NCBI RefSeq assembly: GCF_900112185.1
Contig: NZ_FOKP01000001.1
Span: 496,001 to 560,000 of the forward strand
Direction of reading: 5' to 3'
Length of the DNA stretch: 64,000 nt
Origin: Allobosea sp. CRIB-10
GTDB lineage: Bacteria > Pseudomonadota > Alphaproteobacteria > Rhizobiales > Beijerinckiaceae
Shown here in pieces: positions 1-17,029 of the stretch. The stretch's first letter is position 1; every line of letters begins with the position of its first letter. Made by a program: the position numbers and the translations under genes. Under the pieces are notes generated by a model. That model saw nothing but the letters and a program-made list of their open reading frames with translations. It did not search any database and was not told where the DNA came from.

Positions 1-255
1 ATCGCGTTGATAGTGCACCGGCGAGGCCGGACAGGCGAGATTGTAGATCTCGTCGACCTCGAGATAGAGCGGGAAGGTCACGTCGTGCCGCAGCGCCTCG
101 AAATTGGGCTGGCTAAGCAGCGCGCTCAGATTCTCGCGCCGGCCGGTATAGTAGTTGTCGACCGCGATGACCTGATGCCCCTGGGCGACCAGGCGCTCGC
201 AGAGATGGCAGCCGAGGAAGCCGGCGCCGCCTGTGACGAGGATACGCTTCTGCAT
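1..255 (-). CDS. NAD-dependent epimerase/dehydratase, UDP-glucuronate decarboxylase-like (C-terminal part outside window)
   Basis: Only the first 85 residues are present; the gene runs off the left edge. The N-terminus reads [15 protein letters not shown], the Rossmann dinucleotide-binding loop (GGAGFLG) of extended short-chain dehydrogenases. It is followed by [12 protein letters not shown] and [20 protein letters not shown]. This run is characteristic of UDP-glucuronate decarboxylases, which use NAD to convert UDP-glucuronate to UDP-xylose in the cytoplasm. Such an enzyme would supply a nucleotide sugar to the exopolysaccharide genes next door. It is divergent from the export gene at 545, with 289 bp between them. 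Another NAD-dependent sugar epimerase of the same family cannot be excluded without the C-terminus. Confidence 0.8.
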   Translation of the reverse strand, partial: MQKRILVTGGAGFLGCHLCERLVAQGHQVIAVDNYYTGRRENLSALLSQPNFEALRHDVTFPLYLEVDEIYNLACPASPVHYQRD

Positions 256-544
256 GTCTGAGCTCCGCCGGATCGTCCACGGGAGGGAGCCGAAAGCTTT
301 GCTGCAAGCGCTGCGTTCTCAAAGGACGCTTTGGGAGGTCAGCGTCCTCGTGACAACGAGGAAGGGCTACTTCTGCTGCGAAGCGACATGACGCGCGCCC
401 CCTGCCGCGGCCTCCATCGACGACAATGGGATTAATCCGGTCGCGACGCGCCTTGGCCCGAATGCCAATGCGGGAAACGCTGCCGGTCCTGACATCCTGC
501 TCGCATCGCATCGCCACGCTTTCGGCAGACGGTCGGAGCCAGCC

Positions 545-1876
545 TTGGACGCGTCACCTCACTTCCGGAACTCTCGCCGCATCTCTGGCCCGGTAGCTCT
601 TGCCGTTCGATCGGAACGACAACGGCTCTGGCCGCTCGTCCTGGCGCTGCTCGCCGCGCTGCTCGTCCTGATCGCGACCGCCTCTGCTGCAGAGCGCGAC
701 GCCGCCGATACGCTCTCGATCGGCGACAAGGTCACGATCTCGGTCTTCGGCCAGACGGACCTTTCCGGCGACTTCGTCCTGGACGGGTCGGGCGCCGTCA
801 ACATGCCCCTCGCAGGACGGATCAGGATCGCCGGGCTCTCGGCGCCGGAAGCGGAGGCGCGCATCCGCAGCGCGCTGATGGACGGCTATCTCCGCGATGC
901 CGTGGTCAGCCTGCGGATCGCCGAGCTGAAGCCCATCTACATCATGGGCGAGGTGCGCTCGCCGGGGACCTATCCCTTCCGGCACGGCCTCAATGTGCTG
1001 GGCGCTATCGCGCTCGCCGGCGGCTACCGCGTCGGCGACGAGTCTGTCGCCGTGCTCAAATCCGAGCTCCTGCTCGCCGATGAGCGCGAGCAGTTGCTCA
1101 GCGCCTCGCTCCAGACGCTTATGGCGCGACGCCTGCGGCTGGAGGCCGAGCGCGACGGCATCAAGCAGCTCGTGCCGGATGCGCGCATCTCGGGCATCGC
1201 CCAGCTCCTCGCCGGCGAGCAGGAGATCCTCGAGTTCCAGCGCCGGGCGCGCGAGGGCGAGCGCGAATTGCTGAGCCAGCAGGTCGCGCGGCTGCAATCC
1301 GAAAAGGCCGCCCTGACCGATCAAGCCCGACTGGTCGAGCGGCAGGTCGAGCTGACCCGCGAGCAGTCGAGCGAATACAACAAGCTGGCGACGACTGGCC
1401 ATGGCTTGCGCACCGTCCAGGTCGAGCGCGAGCGCGACTACGCCCGCACGCAGGGCGAGGCCGCGCGCCTGCGGGCCGAACTGGCCAAGAGCGAGACGGC
1501 GCTCGGCGAGCTGACGCTGCGACTGCGCGAACTCGACACCACCTATATGCGTCGCGTCGTGCTGGAGTTGCAGGATACGCGCCAGAAGATCCTCGAAGTC
1601 GAGCGCAGCCTCCCGGCCGCGCGCGAGATCGCCGAAAGCCGGCGCCGCAGGCTGGTCGCGAGCCAGGGCTCCGATGCGGCGGCGGATTGGGACATCCGGA
1701 TCACGCGGCAGGCCGGCCTCACGCCGGTTACGATCCGGGCGAGCTTCGAAACCACCCTCCAGCCGGGCGACATCGTCCAGCTTGCTCCCAAGGCGCGAAC
1801 GATCGAAGGCGGGCTCCCCGGCGAAGCCGCAAAGACACCGATGCGCTCGCTGACGGGTCTTGCCAGCCAGCAATGA
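545..1876 (+). CDS. Polysaccharide biosynthesis/export protein (Wza/ExoF type)
   Basis: 443 residues. The start is TTG at 545, preceded six bases earlier by GGAG (535-538); no ATG lies early enough in this frame. A basic N-terminus is followed by a hydrophobic segment (about residues 29-48) ending in ASA, so export across the inner membrane is likely. Next comes a poly-export domain (about 55-120: LSIGDKVTISVFGQ), then an SLBB-like segment (YIMGEVRSPGTYPF, AGGYRV). The remainder, about 170-380, is a long charged region with coiled-coil character. This resembles ExoF-like proteins, which combine the periplasmic export domain with a coiled coil. The stop overlaps a possible ATG of the manC-like gene (ATGA at 1873-1876), so the two are probably co-transcribed. 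Confidence 0.85.
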   Translation: MDASPHFRNSRRISGPVALAVRSERQRLWPLVLALLAALLVLIATASAAERDAADTLSIGDKVTISVFGQTDLSGDFVLDGSGAVNMPLAGRIRIAGLSAPEAEARIRSALMDGYLRDAVVSLRIAELKPIYIMGEVRSPGTYPFRHGLNVLGAIALAGGYRVGDESVAVLKSELLLADEREQLLSASLQTLMARRLRLEAERDGIKQLVPDARISGIAQLLAGEQEILEFQRRAREGERELLSQQVARLQSEKAALTDQARLVERQVELTREQSSEYNKLATTGHGLRTVQVERERDYARTQGEAARLRAELAKSETALGELTLRLRELDTTYMRRVVLELQDTRQKILEVERSLPAAREIAESRRRRLVASQGSDAAADWDIRITRQAGLTPVTIRASFETTLQPGDIVQLAPKARTIEGGLPGEAAKTPMRSLTGLASQQ

Positions 1877-1908
1877 TCTCGGCGCAGCCCTGCGGAAAGG
1901 CTCCCCAC

Positions 1909-3318
1909 ATGCCTGCGAAGATACGTCCGATCATCATGTGCGGTGGCGCCGGGACGCGGCTGTGGCCGACCTCGCGCAACTCGCTTCCCAAGCAGTTCGC
2001 CATGCTGCTCGGCGAGCGCTCGACCTTCCAGGACACGGTGCTGCGGCTGCGACACAAGCTGTTCGAGCCGCCGCTCGTCCTGACCAACCGCAATCATCGC
2101 GTTCTGGCGGAGCGGCAGCTGGCGGAGATCGGCGCCGAAGCCGAGATCGTGCTCGAGCCCGACCGGCGCGACTCCGGCCCTGCCATCCTGGCCGGCTGCC
2201 TGATCGCTGAAGCGCGGCAGGCGGACAGCCTCGTCCTCGTCGTCGCCTCCGACCATGTCGTCGGCAATCGCGCGGCGTTCCGGCACGCCGTCGCCGGCGG
2301 TCTGCCCGCCGCCCAGGCTGGACGGCTGGTCACGTTCGGCGTGACGGCGCGACATGCCTGCACGGACTATGGCTGGATCGAGCCTGGCATGGTCCTGGAA
2401 GGCGAGGCACGCCGCGTCGATCGCTTCACCGAGAAACCGGACGCTCGCCGCGCCGCCGACTATCTGCGCCGGGGCTGGCTATGGAATTCCGGCAATTTCC
2501 TGTTCGGCGCACGAAACCTGATCGAGGAGTACCGCGTCCTGGAGCCGGCGACGGTGGGCGCGGTCGAAGCAGCGGTTGCGAGCGGACGCGAGGAGAGCGG
2601 CGCCTTCGCCCTGGCGCTGGACGGGTTCGTCAGGGCGCAGCAGCGTTCCATCGATTTCGCCGTCATGGAACGCACGGATCGAGGCGCAGTCGTTGCGATG
2701 TCGTGCGGCTGGTCCGACATCGGCAGCTGGGATGCGCTCTGGGCCCTGAGCGCCCATGACGGCAGCGGCAACGCCCGCCACGGCAATGTCGAGCTGGTCG
2801 ACGCGCATAACTGCCTGGTCGCGACCGACGGGCCGATGACCTCCGTCCTCGGCGTCGAGGACCTGATCGTGGTCGCGAACCGCGACGCGGTGCTCGTCGC
2901 GGACCGCAACCGGGCCGCCGAGGTCAAGCAGGTCGTCGAGCTCCTGCGCAGCAAGGGCTGCAGCCAGGCCGAGACCCATGCGAGCGTTCACTGCTCCTGG
3001 GGCTCCTACCAGATCGTCGATGCCGGCGACGGCTTCCAGGTCAAGCGCATGATCGTCGCGCCAAAGGGGCGCCTGCTGCTGCAGAAGCACCGTTTCCGCT
3101 CGGAACATTGGGTGGTCGTGCGCGGGACCGCCACCGTGACGGTCGACGAGAGCATCGGCCATTTCCGCCGGAACGAGCATATCTTCATCCCACCTGGGGC
3201 AGTGCACCAGCTGGAGAACGCCGGCAGCGAGCCGCTCGAACTCATCGAGATCCAGAACGGCAGTTATCTCGGCGAAGACGCCGTCATCCGCATCGACGAG
3301 GTTCGGCAACAGCTCTGA
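1909..3318 (+). CDS. manC: Mannose-1-phosphate guanylyltransferase / mannose-6-phosphate isomerase (type II, bifunctional)
   Basis: 469 residues from ATG 1909, chosen because AAAGG lies eight bases upstream (1896-1900). An in-frame ATG at 1873 overlapping the previous stop is the alternative. The N-terminus has the sugar-nucleotide pyrophosphorylase signature (GGAGTRLWPTSR, then PKQF). FTEKPD and WNSGNFLF follow at the positions expected in GDP-mannose pyrophosphorylases. The last 110 residues form a cupin with RFRSEHWVVVRGTATV, the region carrying phosphomannose isomerase activity in the XanB/AlgA/ManC family. Length is normal for the bifunctional class. It would make GDP-mannose in the cytoplasm for polysaccharide assembly. 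Whether the isomerase half is active cannot be told from sequence alone. Confidence 0.92.
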   Translation: MPAKIRPIIMCGGAGTRLWPTSRNSLPKQFAMLLGERSTFQDTVLRLRHKLFEPPLVLTNRNHRVLAERQLAEIGAEAEIVLEPDRRDSGPAILAGCLIAEARQADSLVLVVASDHVVGNRAAFRHAVAGGLPAAQAGRLVTFGVTARHACTDYGWIEPGMVLEGEARRVDRFTEKPDARRAADYLRRGWLWNSGNFLFGARNLIEEYRVLEPATVGAVEAAVASGREESGAFALALDGFVRAQQRSIDFAVMERTDRGAVVAMSCGWSDIGSWDALWALSAHDGSGNARHGNVELVDAHNCLVATDGPMTSVLGVEDLIVVANRDAVLVADRNRAAEVKQVVELLRSKGCSQAETHASVHCSWGSYQIVDAGDGFQVKRMIVAPKGRLLLQKHRFRSEHWVVVRGTATVTVDESIGHFRRNEHIFIPPGAVHQLENAGSEPLELIEIQNGSYLGEDAVIRIDEVRQQL

Positions 3319-3383
3319 AAGCGATGCCCAGAGCCGGCCGAACCAGGAGAGAAGGGTCTCCACTGGCCAGAACGGAGGGGTCC

Positions 3384-3713
3384 TTGACCAGCTCGGAGAA
3401 GCACAGCCGGGAGGATGGCGGCAGGGAGCGCTCGTCTACGTCGCTTCCGGCGATCCGGCATTCCGCCTTCGCGAAACACTGGCTCGCCGTCGACGACGGC
3501 GGTGCGGAGCTGACCAAGGCGGTTTTCGGTGCGCCCGCCCGACGGACGCCGCCGCGGCCTGGCCTGAGCGGCGCGAAGATGTCACCCCCGTCGGCTTCTC
3601 GCTCGCACGGTGAAGGCGTCCCGACCCGCTTTCACGCGACGGTTCTCCTGCTGCTGCTCGCCCTGGCCATCCTTTTCGCCGTGCCGGCGACCAGTCTCAT
3701 CGGGCGCCTGTAG
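3384..3713 (+). CDS. Small hypothetical protein with one C-terminal membrane helix
   Basis: Possible 109-residue protein starting at TTG 3384 with GGAGGGG directly upstream (3374-3380). The first 80 residues are polar and low in complexity. The last 25 contain a strongly hydrophobic stretch (TVLLLLLALAILFAVPAT) ending in a short tail, suggesting a tail-anchored membrane protein. It lies between the manC-like gene and a methyltransferase gene. I recognise no family. The open frame continues back inside manC, so the coding status is uncertain; the well-placed RBS and the hydrophobic C-terminus are the only support. Confidence 0.3.
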   Translation: MTSSEKHSREDGGRERSSTSLPAIRHSAFAKHWLAVDDGGAELTKAVFGAPARRTPPRPGLSGAKMSPPSASRSHGEGVPTRFHATVLLLLLALAILFAVPATSLIGRL

Positions 3714-3732
3714 AGAAGAAGTGGAGGCGCCG

Positions 3733-4512
3733 GTGGCGAGCATTTGGTCCATGCCCGTTCTGAGACAGGCCCGGCGATCGGGCCTTCTGAACGATCTGTT
3801 TCGCATCGGATACGGCCGGCATTGGGGGTGCTTCGAGACGAAGGCAGCCGCAATCGCTTTTCTGGCTGGACGCCCGCGCGCGGACTACGACGACGACGAG
3901 ATCGTTCAGGTCAATCTCGAAAAATTCAAGGAAGTCCAGGCTTTCGACTGGCCCGTGATGTTCTTCATCGACCGGCTGATCAGAGCGGGCGAGCTCTCGG
4001 CTGTGACAGATTTCGGCGGGCATGTAGGTGTCAAATACTACGCCTACGGAACTTATCTCACCTATCCCGAAGGCCTCCGCTGGCAAGTCGTCGATGTCCC
4101 GGCGGTGTGTCGCGAAGGGATCGCTCAGCGGCCCGGCTGGGCTTCGGCTCTCAGCTTTCACGAGACGCTCGGCGAGACGATGCCATGTGACCTGCTGTTC
4201 TGCTCGGGCTCCCTGCAATATGCCGATCAGTCTCTGTCACAGATCGTCTCGCATCTCCCGCAGCGACCACGTCACATCATTCTCAACAAGGTCGCGCTCG
4301 CGCCGTCCAGTGGCTTCTTCACTCTGGAATCATTCGGTCGAGGACGAATGCCCTATCGCGTTTTCGGCGAAGGCGAGCTCGTCGAATTCCGAAACGCCCT
4401 CGGCTACGCCTTGCTGGCGCGCTGGGATATCCCGGATCGGAATTTCGTTGTTCCTGGTCGCAGCGGCGCCAGGGCGGTCAAGGTCGTCGGCGAGGCCTGG
4501 TTGCGTCGATAG
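3733..4512 (+). CDS. Methyltransferase, TIGR04325-like
   Basis: 259 residues from GTG 3733, preceded by GGAGG at 3723-3727 (five-base gap); ATG 3751 is the alternative. The protein has FGGHVGVKYYAYGTYL, which aligns with the SAM-binding glycine loop, and later DLLFCSGSLQYAD. Both features are typical of the TIGR04325 family, a group of putative methyltransferases found in surface-polysaccharide clusters. The usual DxGGGxG loop is relaxed here to DFGGHVG. A role in methylating a sugar or intermediate of the neighbouring polysaccharide fits the context but is inferred. The next 271 bp to the NRPS gene hold no feature I recognise. Confidence 0.7.
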   Translation: MASIWSMPVLRQARRSGLLNDLFRIGYGRHWGCFETKAAAIAFLAGRPRADYDDDEIVQVNLEKFKEVQAFDWPVMFFIDRLIRAGELSAVTDFGGHVGVKYYAYGTYLTYPEGLRWQVVDVPAVCREGIAQRPGWASALSFHETLGETMPCDLLFCSGSLQYADQSLSQIVSHLPQRPRHIILNKVALAPSSGFFTLESFGRGRMPYRVFGEGELVEFRNALGYALLARWDIPDRNFVVPGRSGARAVKVVGEAWLRR

Positions 4513-4783
4513 AGCCTCCGGCCGAAGACAGGCCGAGCAGGTTCCTCGCAATCGGCTGCGTTTCGAAAACTGATCCGGACCGGGCCTTTTGCTCTCGACT
4601 GCATTCATGTCGTCAATCGCGGCAGCAACGTCACACCCAAAGTGAAGATCAGCACACCGACCTGGCAGTAGAATGAGGTCGCGCGCTAACCATTTGCGCC
4701 GCATCCCCGCGTCGCTGGGTAAGATGGCGTTACTCCAACTGCTCCAATGTTGTCGCGCGGGCTTGGCGCATAGCCTTTCCTGC

Positions 4784-6773
4784 ATGACACAGACCGTCGA
4801 CAGCAAAACCGCCCGTCAGGCTTCGCGTCGCAGCCGGCCCCGGTCCCCCACTGCTCCCGCCCTCGCCGGAGCCCCCCGTCAACACGCCGCCCGGCAGGAG
4901 TCAGCGCGAGCCGCGCCGCCGACGTTGGTCGATCTCTTCGCCGCCCAGGTCGTCGCCCAGCCGCGCGCCGTCGCGCTCTCCCTCGGGCCGGCCCACCTCT
5001 CCTATGCCGAGCTCGACGAGCGCGCCGAACGCCTGGCGCAGCGGTTGGTCGCGATGGGCGCTGGCCCGGGCGCGATCGTCGGTCTCTGCCTGCCGCGCTC
5101 GCTCGACCTGATCGTCGCTCTGGTCGCGATCCTGAAGAGCGGCGCCGCCTATCTGCCGCTCGACCCGGCCTATCCGGGCGAGCGTCTGGCCTTCATGGTC
5201 GAAGATGCCGATGCCGCGATCATCATCGCCACCGACCACGTCGACTGGCTGCCGCCCGGCCGGCAGCGGCTCGATCCACACCAGCCCTACGAGGCGGATG
5301 CGCTCCAAGAGCCGCCGGAGCGACGCGCAGCGGCGGCCGACGACCTCGCCTATGTGATCTACACCTCCGGCTCGACCGGCAAGCCGAAGGGCGTCGCCAT
5401 CGAGCACACCGCGGTGACACGGCTTTTCAGCGCGACGCAGGCCTGGTTCGGCTTTCGTTCCAGCGATGTCTGGACCTTGTTCCATTCCGTCTCGTTCGAC
5501 TTTTCGGTCTGGGAAATCTGGGGTGCACTGCTCCACGGCGGACGTCTCGTGATCGTGCCGGAGAGCACGACACGGGACCCCGCCGCTTTTTTGCGTCTCC
5601 TCGCCGAGGAAGGCGTGACGGTGCTCAACCAGACGCCCTCCGCCTTCGCCGCCCTCGACCGCGCCGATCAGGATCGCGGGGGGCGTGACCGGCTCTCCCT
5701 GCGGCTCGTGATCTTCGGCGGCGAGGCGCTGGATCCGCGCCGCCTCGCCGGCTGGTACCGGCGCCGCGGCGAGCATGCGCATCTCGTCAACATGTACGGG
5801 ATCACGGAGACGACAGTGCACGTCACCTATCGTCCGCTGGCCCCGGTGGATGCGGAACAGCGCTCGAGTCTGATCGGGCGGCCGATCCCCGACCTCGCGC
5901 TTTTGCTGCTGGACGGCGAGACCATGCGCCCGGTGGCGCGGGGCGAGATCGGCGAGATCTTCGTCGCGGGAGCCGGGCTCGCCCGCGGCTATCTCAACCG
6001 GCCCGAGCTCAACGCCGCGCGTTTCGTTCCGCATCCAGACGAGCCCGGCGCACGGCTCTATCGCTCCGGCGATCTCGCCCGCCAAGTCGACGACGACGAT
6101 TACGAATATCTCGGCCGGGCCGACCAGCAGGTGAAGATCCGCGGCTTCCGCGTCGAGCTCGGCGAGATCGAGACCGCGCTGATGGCCCATTCCGGGATCA
6201 GGCAGGCCGCGGTGCTGCTGCGCTCCGACGAGGGGAACGAACGGCTCGTCGGCTATCTGGTGTCTGATGGCGCGGAGCGTCCCTCGCCCGCGGCGCTGAA
6301 GGCCCATCTCGGCGAGACCCTGCCGGCGCACATGGTGCCGGCGGCCTTCGTCTTCGTGCCCGACCTCCCGCTGACCGTGAACGGCAAGCTCGACCGCGCC
6401 GCGCTGCCGGCGCCGGGCCGGGCGCGGCCGGAGAGCGCCGCGCCCTATGTCGCTCCCCGGAGCCCGCTGGAGCGGCGGTTCGCCGACGCCGTCGCCGAAA
6501 TCTTCCAGATCGACATCGTCGGCATCGACGACAATTTCTTCGATCTCGGCGGCAATTCCCTGCTGGTCGCCGAGTTGCACCGGCGCCTCGTCCGGGATTT
6601 GCCCTGGTTCGCCCTGGTCGACCTCTACCGCTACCCGAATGTGCGCGCGCTGGCCGGCCATCTGACACCGCAGAAACCCAGCGTGCTCGGCAGCCTGGCC
6701 GCGGCGCGCGAGCGCGGCCAGCGCTCGCGCGGGCTACCCGCCTCCTTGCCCGAAAGCGCGATAGGCGGCTCGC

Positions 6774-6781
<8 letters not shown>
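4784..6781 (+). CDS. Non-ribosomal peptide synthetase A-PCP protein, threonine code
   Basis: 665 residues from ATG 4784; in-frame ATGs at 4673 and 4724 would only add an unconserved leader. Order: disordered Arg/Pro-rich N-terminus (1-50), adenylation domain (about 52-560), carrier domain (about 570-640). Core motifs visible are YVIYTSGSTGKPKG (A3), NMYGITETTVH (A5), YRSGDLA (A7), GRADQQVKIRGFR (A8) and NGKLDRAALP (A10). The carrier has DLGGNSLLV with phosphopantetheine Ser592. Reading the specificity positions by alignment to GrsA gives D-F-W-N-I-G-M-V-H plus the invariant Lys, the canonical threonine code. There is no condensation domain, so it either initiates the chain or presents Thr in trans to the C domain at 14747. 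It overlaps the next gene by 8 nt. Confidence 0.93.
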
Positions 6782-14741
<7,960 letters not shown>

Positions 14742-14746
14742 GCGTC

Positions 14747-17002
14747 ATGGCCAATCAGTTCACGCGCGAGCCCGAGCCGCAGTTGCGCCAAGCCGAGCGC
14801 ATCGTGATGACGGCCAGGTGCTCGTCTGCCCAGCAGCGTTATTGGGAAATCGACAGCCGGGACCCCGGCACGCCGGCGCTCAACATCGCCGTCAAATGGC
14901 GGATCCGTGGGCACCTTGACGCTTCTCTGGCGCAGGAGGCGTTCCAGGCGATCCTGAACCGTCATGAATCCCTCAGGACGGCGATCCGGCTCGAGGACGG
15001 CCGGCCCGTCCAGGCGATCACCGAACACGTCCCTTTCAAGCTGCCGGAGATCGATCTCTCCGGACTGCCGGAGGCCGACCGTAGCAGAGAAGCCGACCGC
15101 ATCGCGCAGAGCGAAGCCCGCACGCACTTCGACCTCGCCGAAGCGCCGCTGCTGCGGGCGACGCTGCTGCGCAAGAGCCGCGCCGAGGCGGTGATCCTCG
15201 TCGTCGCCCATCATATCGTCAGCGACGGCTGGTCGATGGGCCTCATCGCCAAGGATTTCGTCGCTGCCTATCAGGCGCTCGGCCGTGGCCGCGAGCCCGT
15301 GCTGCCCGAGCTTCCGCTGCAATATTCCGACTTCGCCGAGGGCAGCGAGGACAGCATGATCGGCGGCGTGCTGGCACGCGAGGAAGCCTATTGGAAAGAC
15401 AGGCTCACCGATCTGCCGATCATCGAGATTCCGGGCGACCGTCCGCGACCGGCGACGCGGAGCACGAACGGCGCCTCATTGTCGCGGCTGCTTCCCCGCC
15501 CCTTGACTGCCGGCCTCGCGGATCTGGCGCGCAAGGAAGGTACGACTTTCTTTTCAGTCGCTTATGCGGTTCTCCTGACCTTGCTTCGGCAACGCAGCGG
15601 CGTCAGCGACATCGTGCTCAGCACGCAGATGGCGAACCGCGACGATGTCGATCTGGAAGGGATCGTCGGCCCCTTCGTCAACACGCTGGTGCTGCGCACG
15701 GCGATCTCGGACGAACAGAGCTTCCTCGATCTCTGCCGGGCCGCGCGCGACACCTTCGAGGAAGCCGTCGATCACCACCAATGGCCGTTCGACAGGCTGT
15801 TGCCGCTGCTGCCGAGCAAGGACGACGCCAGCCGGCCGCCGGTCTCGATCAACTTCATCGTGCAGCGCGCCTTCATCGGCGAGCTCGCCAATGACAGCTT
15901 CCAGCTGTCGGGGATTCCCTCGCCTTTGCCCGGCGCGCTCTACGACCTCAACTTCATCCTGGTCGAGCGCGAGGAAGGCTGGCGGCTGACCTGCGAGTAC
16001 CATCGCGACCTCTATGACGAAGCGACGGCGCACGAGCTGGCGGAGCAGTTCGAGCGCCTGGCCGAGACGCTCGTCTCCGAGCCGGCCGCCCGCCTGCCGC
16101 GGCCGGCGCCGACCTCTTTGCCGGTCGCCTCCCCGCTCTGGCTGCCGGCCGCTCCGGCGCTGGCGCCGGTGATCGACGCGACGGCGCTGCGCCGCACCTG
16201 GCTGGAGAAATCCGGCACGCAGCCGACGCTCTTCGCGCTAAACCACACTGCCCATAACTTACGCCTGTATCGGCCGCTGGCGCAGGAGCTTGGGCCCGAT
16301 CAGCCGTTCGTCGCACTGCAATTGCTCGACCCGCTGGTGAACGGCGCCGCACCGGCCTCGCTCGAGCAGCTCGCGGCAGCCTATTGCGAGGCGATCGTCG
16401 CGACCGAGCCGAACGGCCGCTATCGGCTCGCGGGCTTCTGTCGTTCCGGCGTGATCACGCTGGAGGTCGCAAGGCAACTGGAAGCGAGCGGCAGGCAAGT
16501 CGATCTGGTGGCGCTGATCGATTGCTGGGCCCCGGGCTATTTCCTGCGGCAACCCTATGTTGCGCGCCTGCGGTTCAGGCTGAAGCGCGCGGGCCGCTTC
16601 GCCCGGCGGTTCTGGCAGGCCGGCCCGCGCAGCTTCGTGACGCGGATGTCGTTCTGGCTGCAGTCCACCGCCGCCATCCGGAAGGCGAAGAGCCTGTTCT
16701 TCTGGCGCCCGGCCGAGGAGGCGGCGGACGAGGCCGACTTCTGGCGGACGACCGACGAGCTCGAAGCTCTCGTGCAACGCTACACGCTGCCGAACTATGA
16801 CGGGCGCGTCCTGGTCTTCCGGAGCGGCGCGATCCCGCCCGGCTGGCCGCCGGACGCCACGCTGGGCTGGGGGACGCATCTGGCGCCGGACACACCCTGC
16901 TTCTGGGTGGACGGTGAAGGTCACGAGGGCGCGTTCTCAGAGGCGGGCTCGCGGACCATGGCGGAGCGGATTCTCGCAGCCACGAGCCAAGACCGGGGCT
17001 GA
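14747..17002 (+). CDS. Terminal NRPS protein: condensation domain plus thioesterase with Cys nucleophile
   Basis: 751 residues from ATG 14747, with AGAGAAG nine bases upstream; a TTG at 14738 overlaps the previous stop. Residues about 20-460 are a condensation domain with an intact HHIVSDG motif (155-161). Residues about 485-750 are a type I thioesterase of the alpha/beta-hydrolase fold. At the nucleophile elbow, where GxSxG is expected, the sequence is GFCRSG, so the nucleophile is Cys565. Asp592 (LIDCW) and His726 (GEGHEG) could complete the triad. There is no adenylation or carrier domain, so the C domain must take its acceptor from another protein, act on a free amine, or cyclise. The gene follows the 2655-residue synthetase directly and is convergent with the PPTase gene 27 bp further on. 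Confidence 0.93.
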   Translation: MANQFTREPEPQLRQAERIVMTARCSSAQQRYWEIDSRDPGTPALNIAVKWRIRGHLDASLAQEAFQAILNRHESLRTAIRLEDGRPVQAITEHVPFKLPEIDLSGLPEADRSREADRIAQSEARTHFDLAEAPLLRATLLRKSRAEAVILVVAHHIVSDGWSMGLIAKDFVAAYQALGRGREPVLPELPLQYSDFAEGSEDSMIGGVLAREEAYWKDRLTDLPIIEIPGDRPRPATRSTNGASLSRLLPRPLTAGLADLARKEGTTFFSVAYAVLLTLLRQRSGVSDIVLSTQMANRDDVDLEGIVGPFVNTLVLRTAISDEQSFLDLCRAARDTFEEAVDHHQWPFDRLLPLLPSKDDASRPPVSINFIVQRAFIGELANDSFQLSGIPSPLPGALYDLNFILVEREEGWRLTCEYHRDLYDEATAHELAEQFERLAETLVSEPAARLPRPAPTSLPVASPLWLPAAPALAPVIDATALRRTWLEKSGTQPTLFALNHTAHNLRLYRPLAQELGPDQPFVALQLLDPLVNGAAPASLEQLAAAYCEAIVATEPNGRYRLAGFCRSGVITLEVARQLEASGRQVDLVALIDCWAPGYFLRQPYVARLRFRLKRAGRFARRFWQAGPRSFVTRMSFWLQSTAAIRKAKSLFFWRPAEEAADEADFWRTTDELEALVQRYTLPNYDGRVLVFRSGAIPPGWPPDATLGWGTHLAPDTPCFWVDGEGHEGAFSEAGSRTMAERILAATSQDRG

Positions 17003-17029
17003 CCCGGCTTCCCCCCGTCACCTGCGAGG

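Noticed and set aside
3610..3732. Longer N-terminus for the TIGR04325-like methyltransferase
   Set aside because: The extra segment overlaps the hydrophobic end of the small upstream frame and has no similarity; GTG 3733 has GGAGG at ideal spacing.
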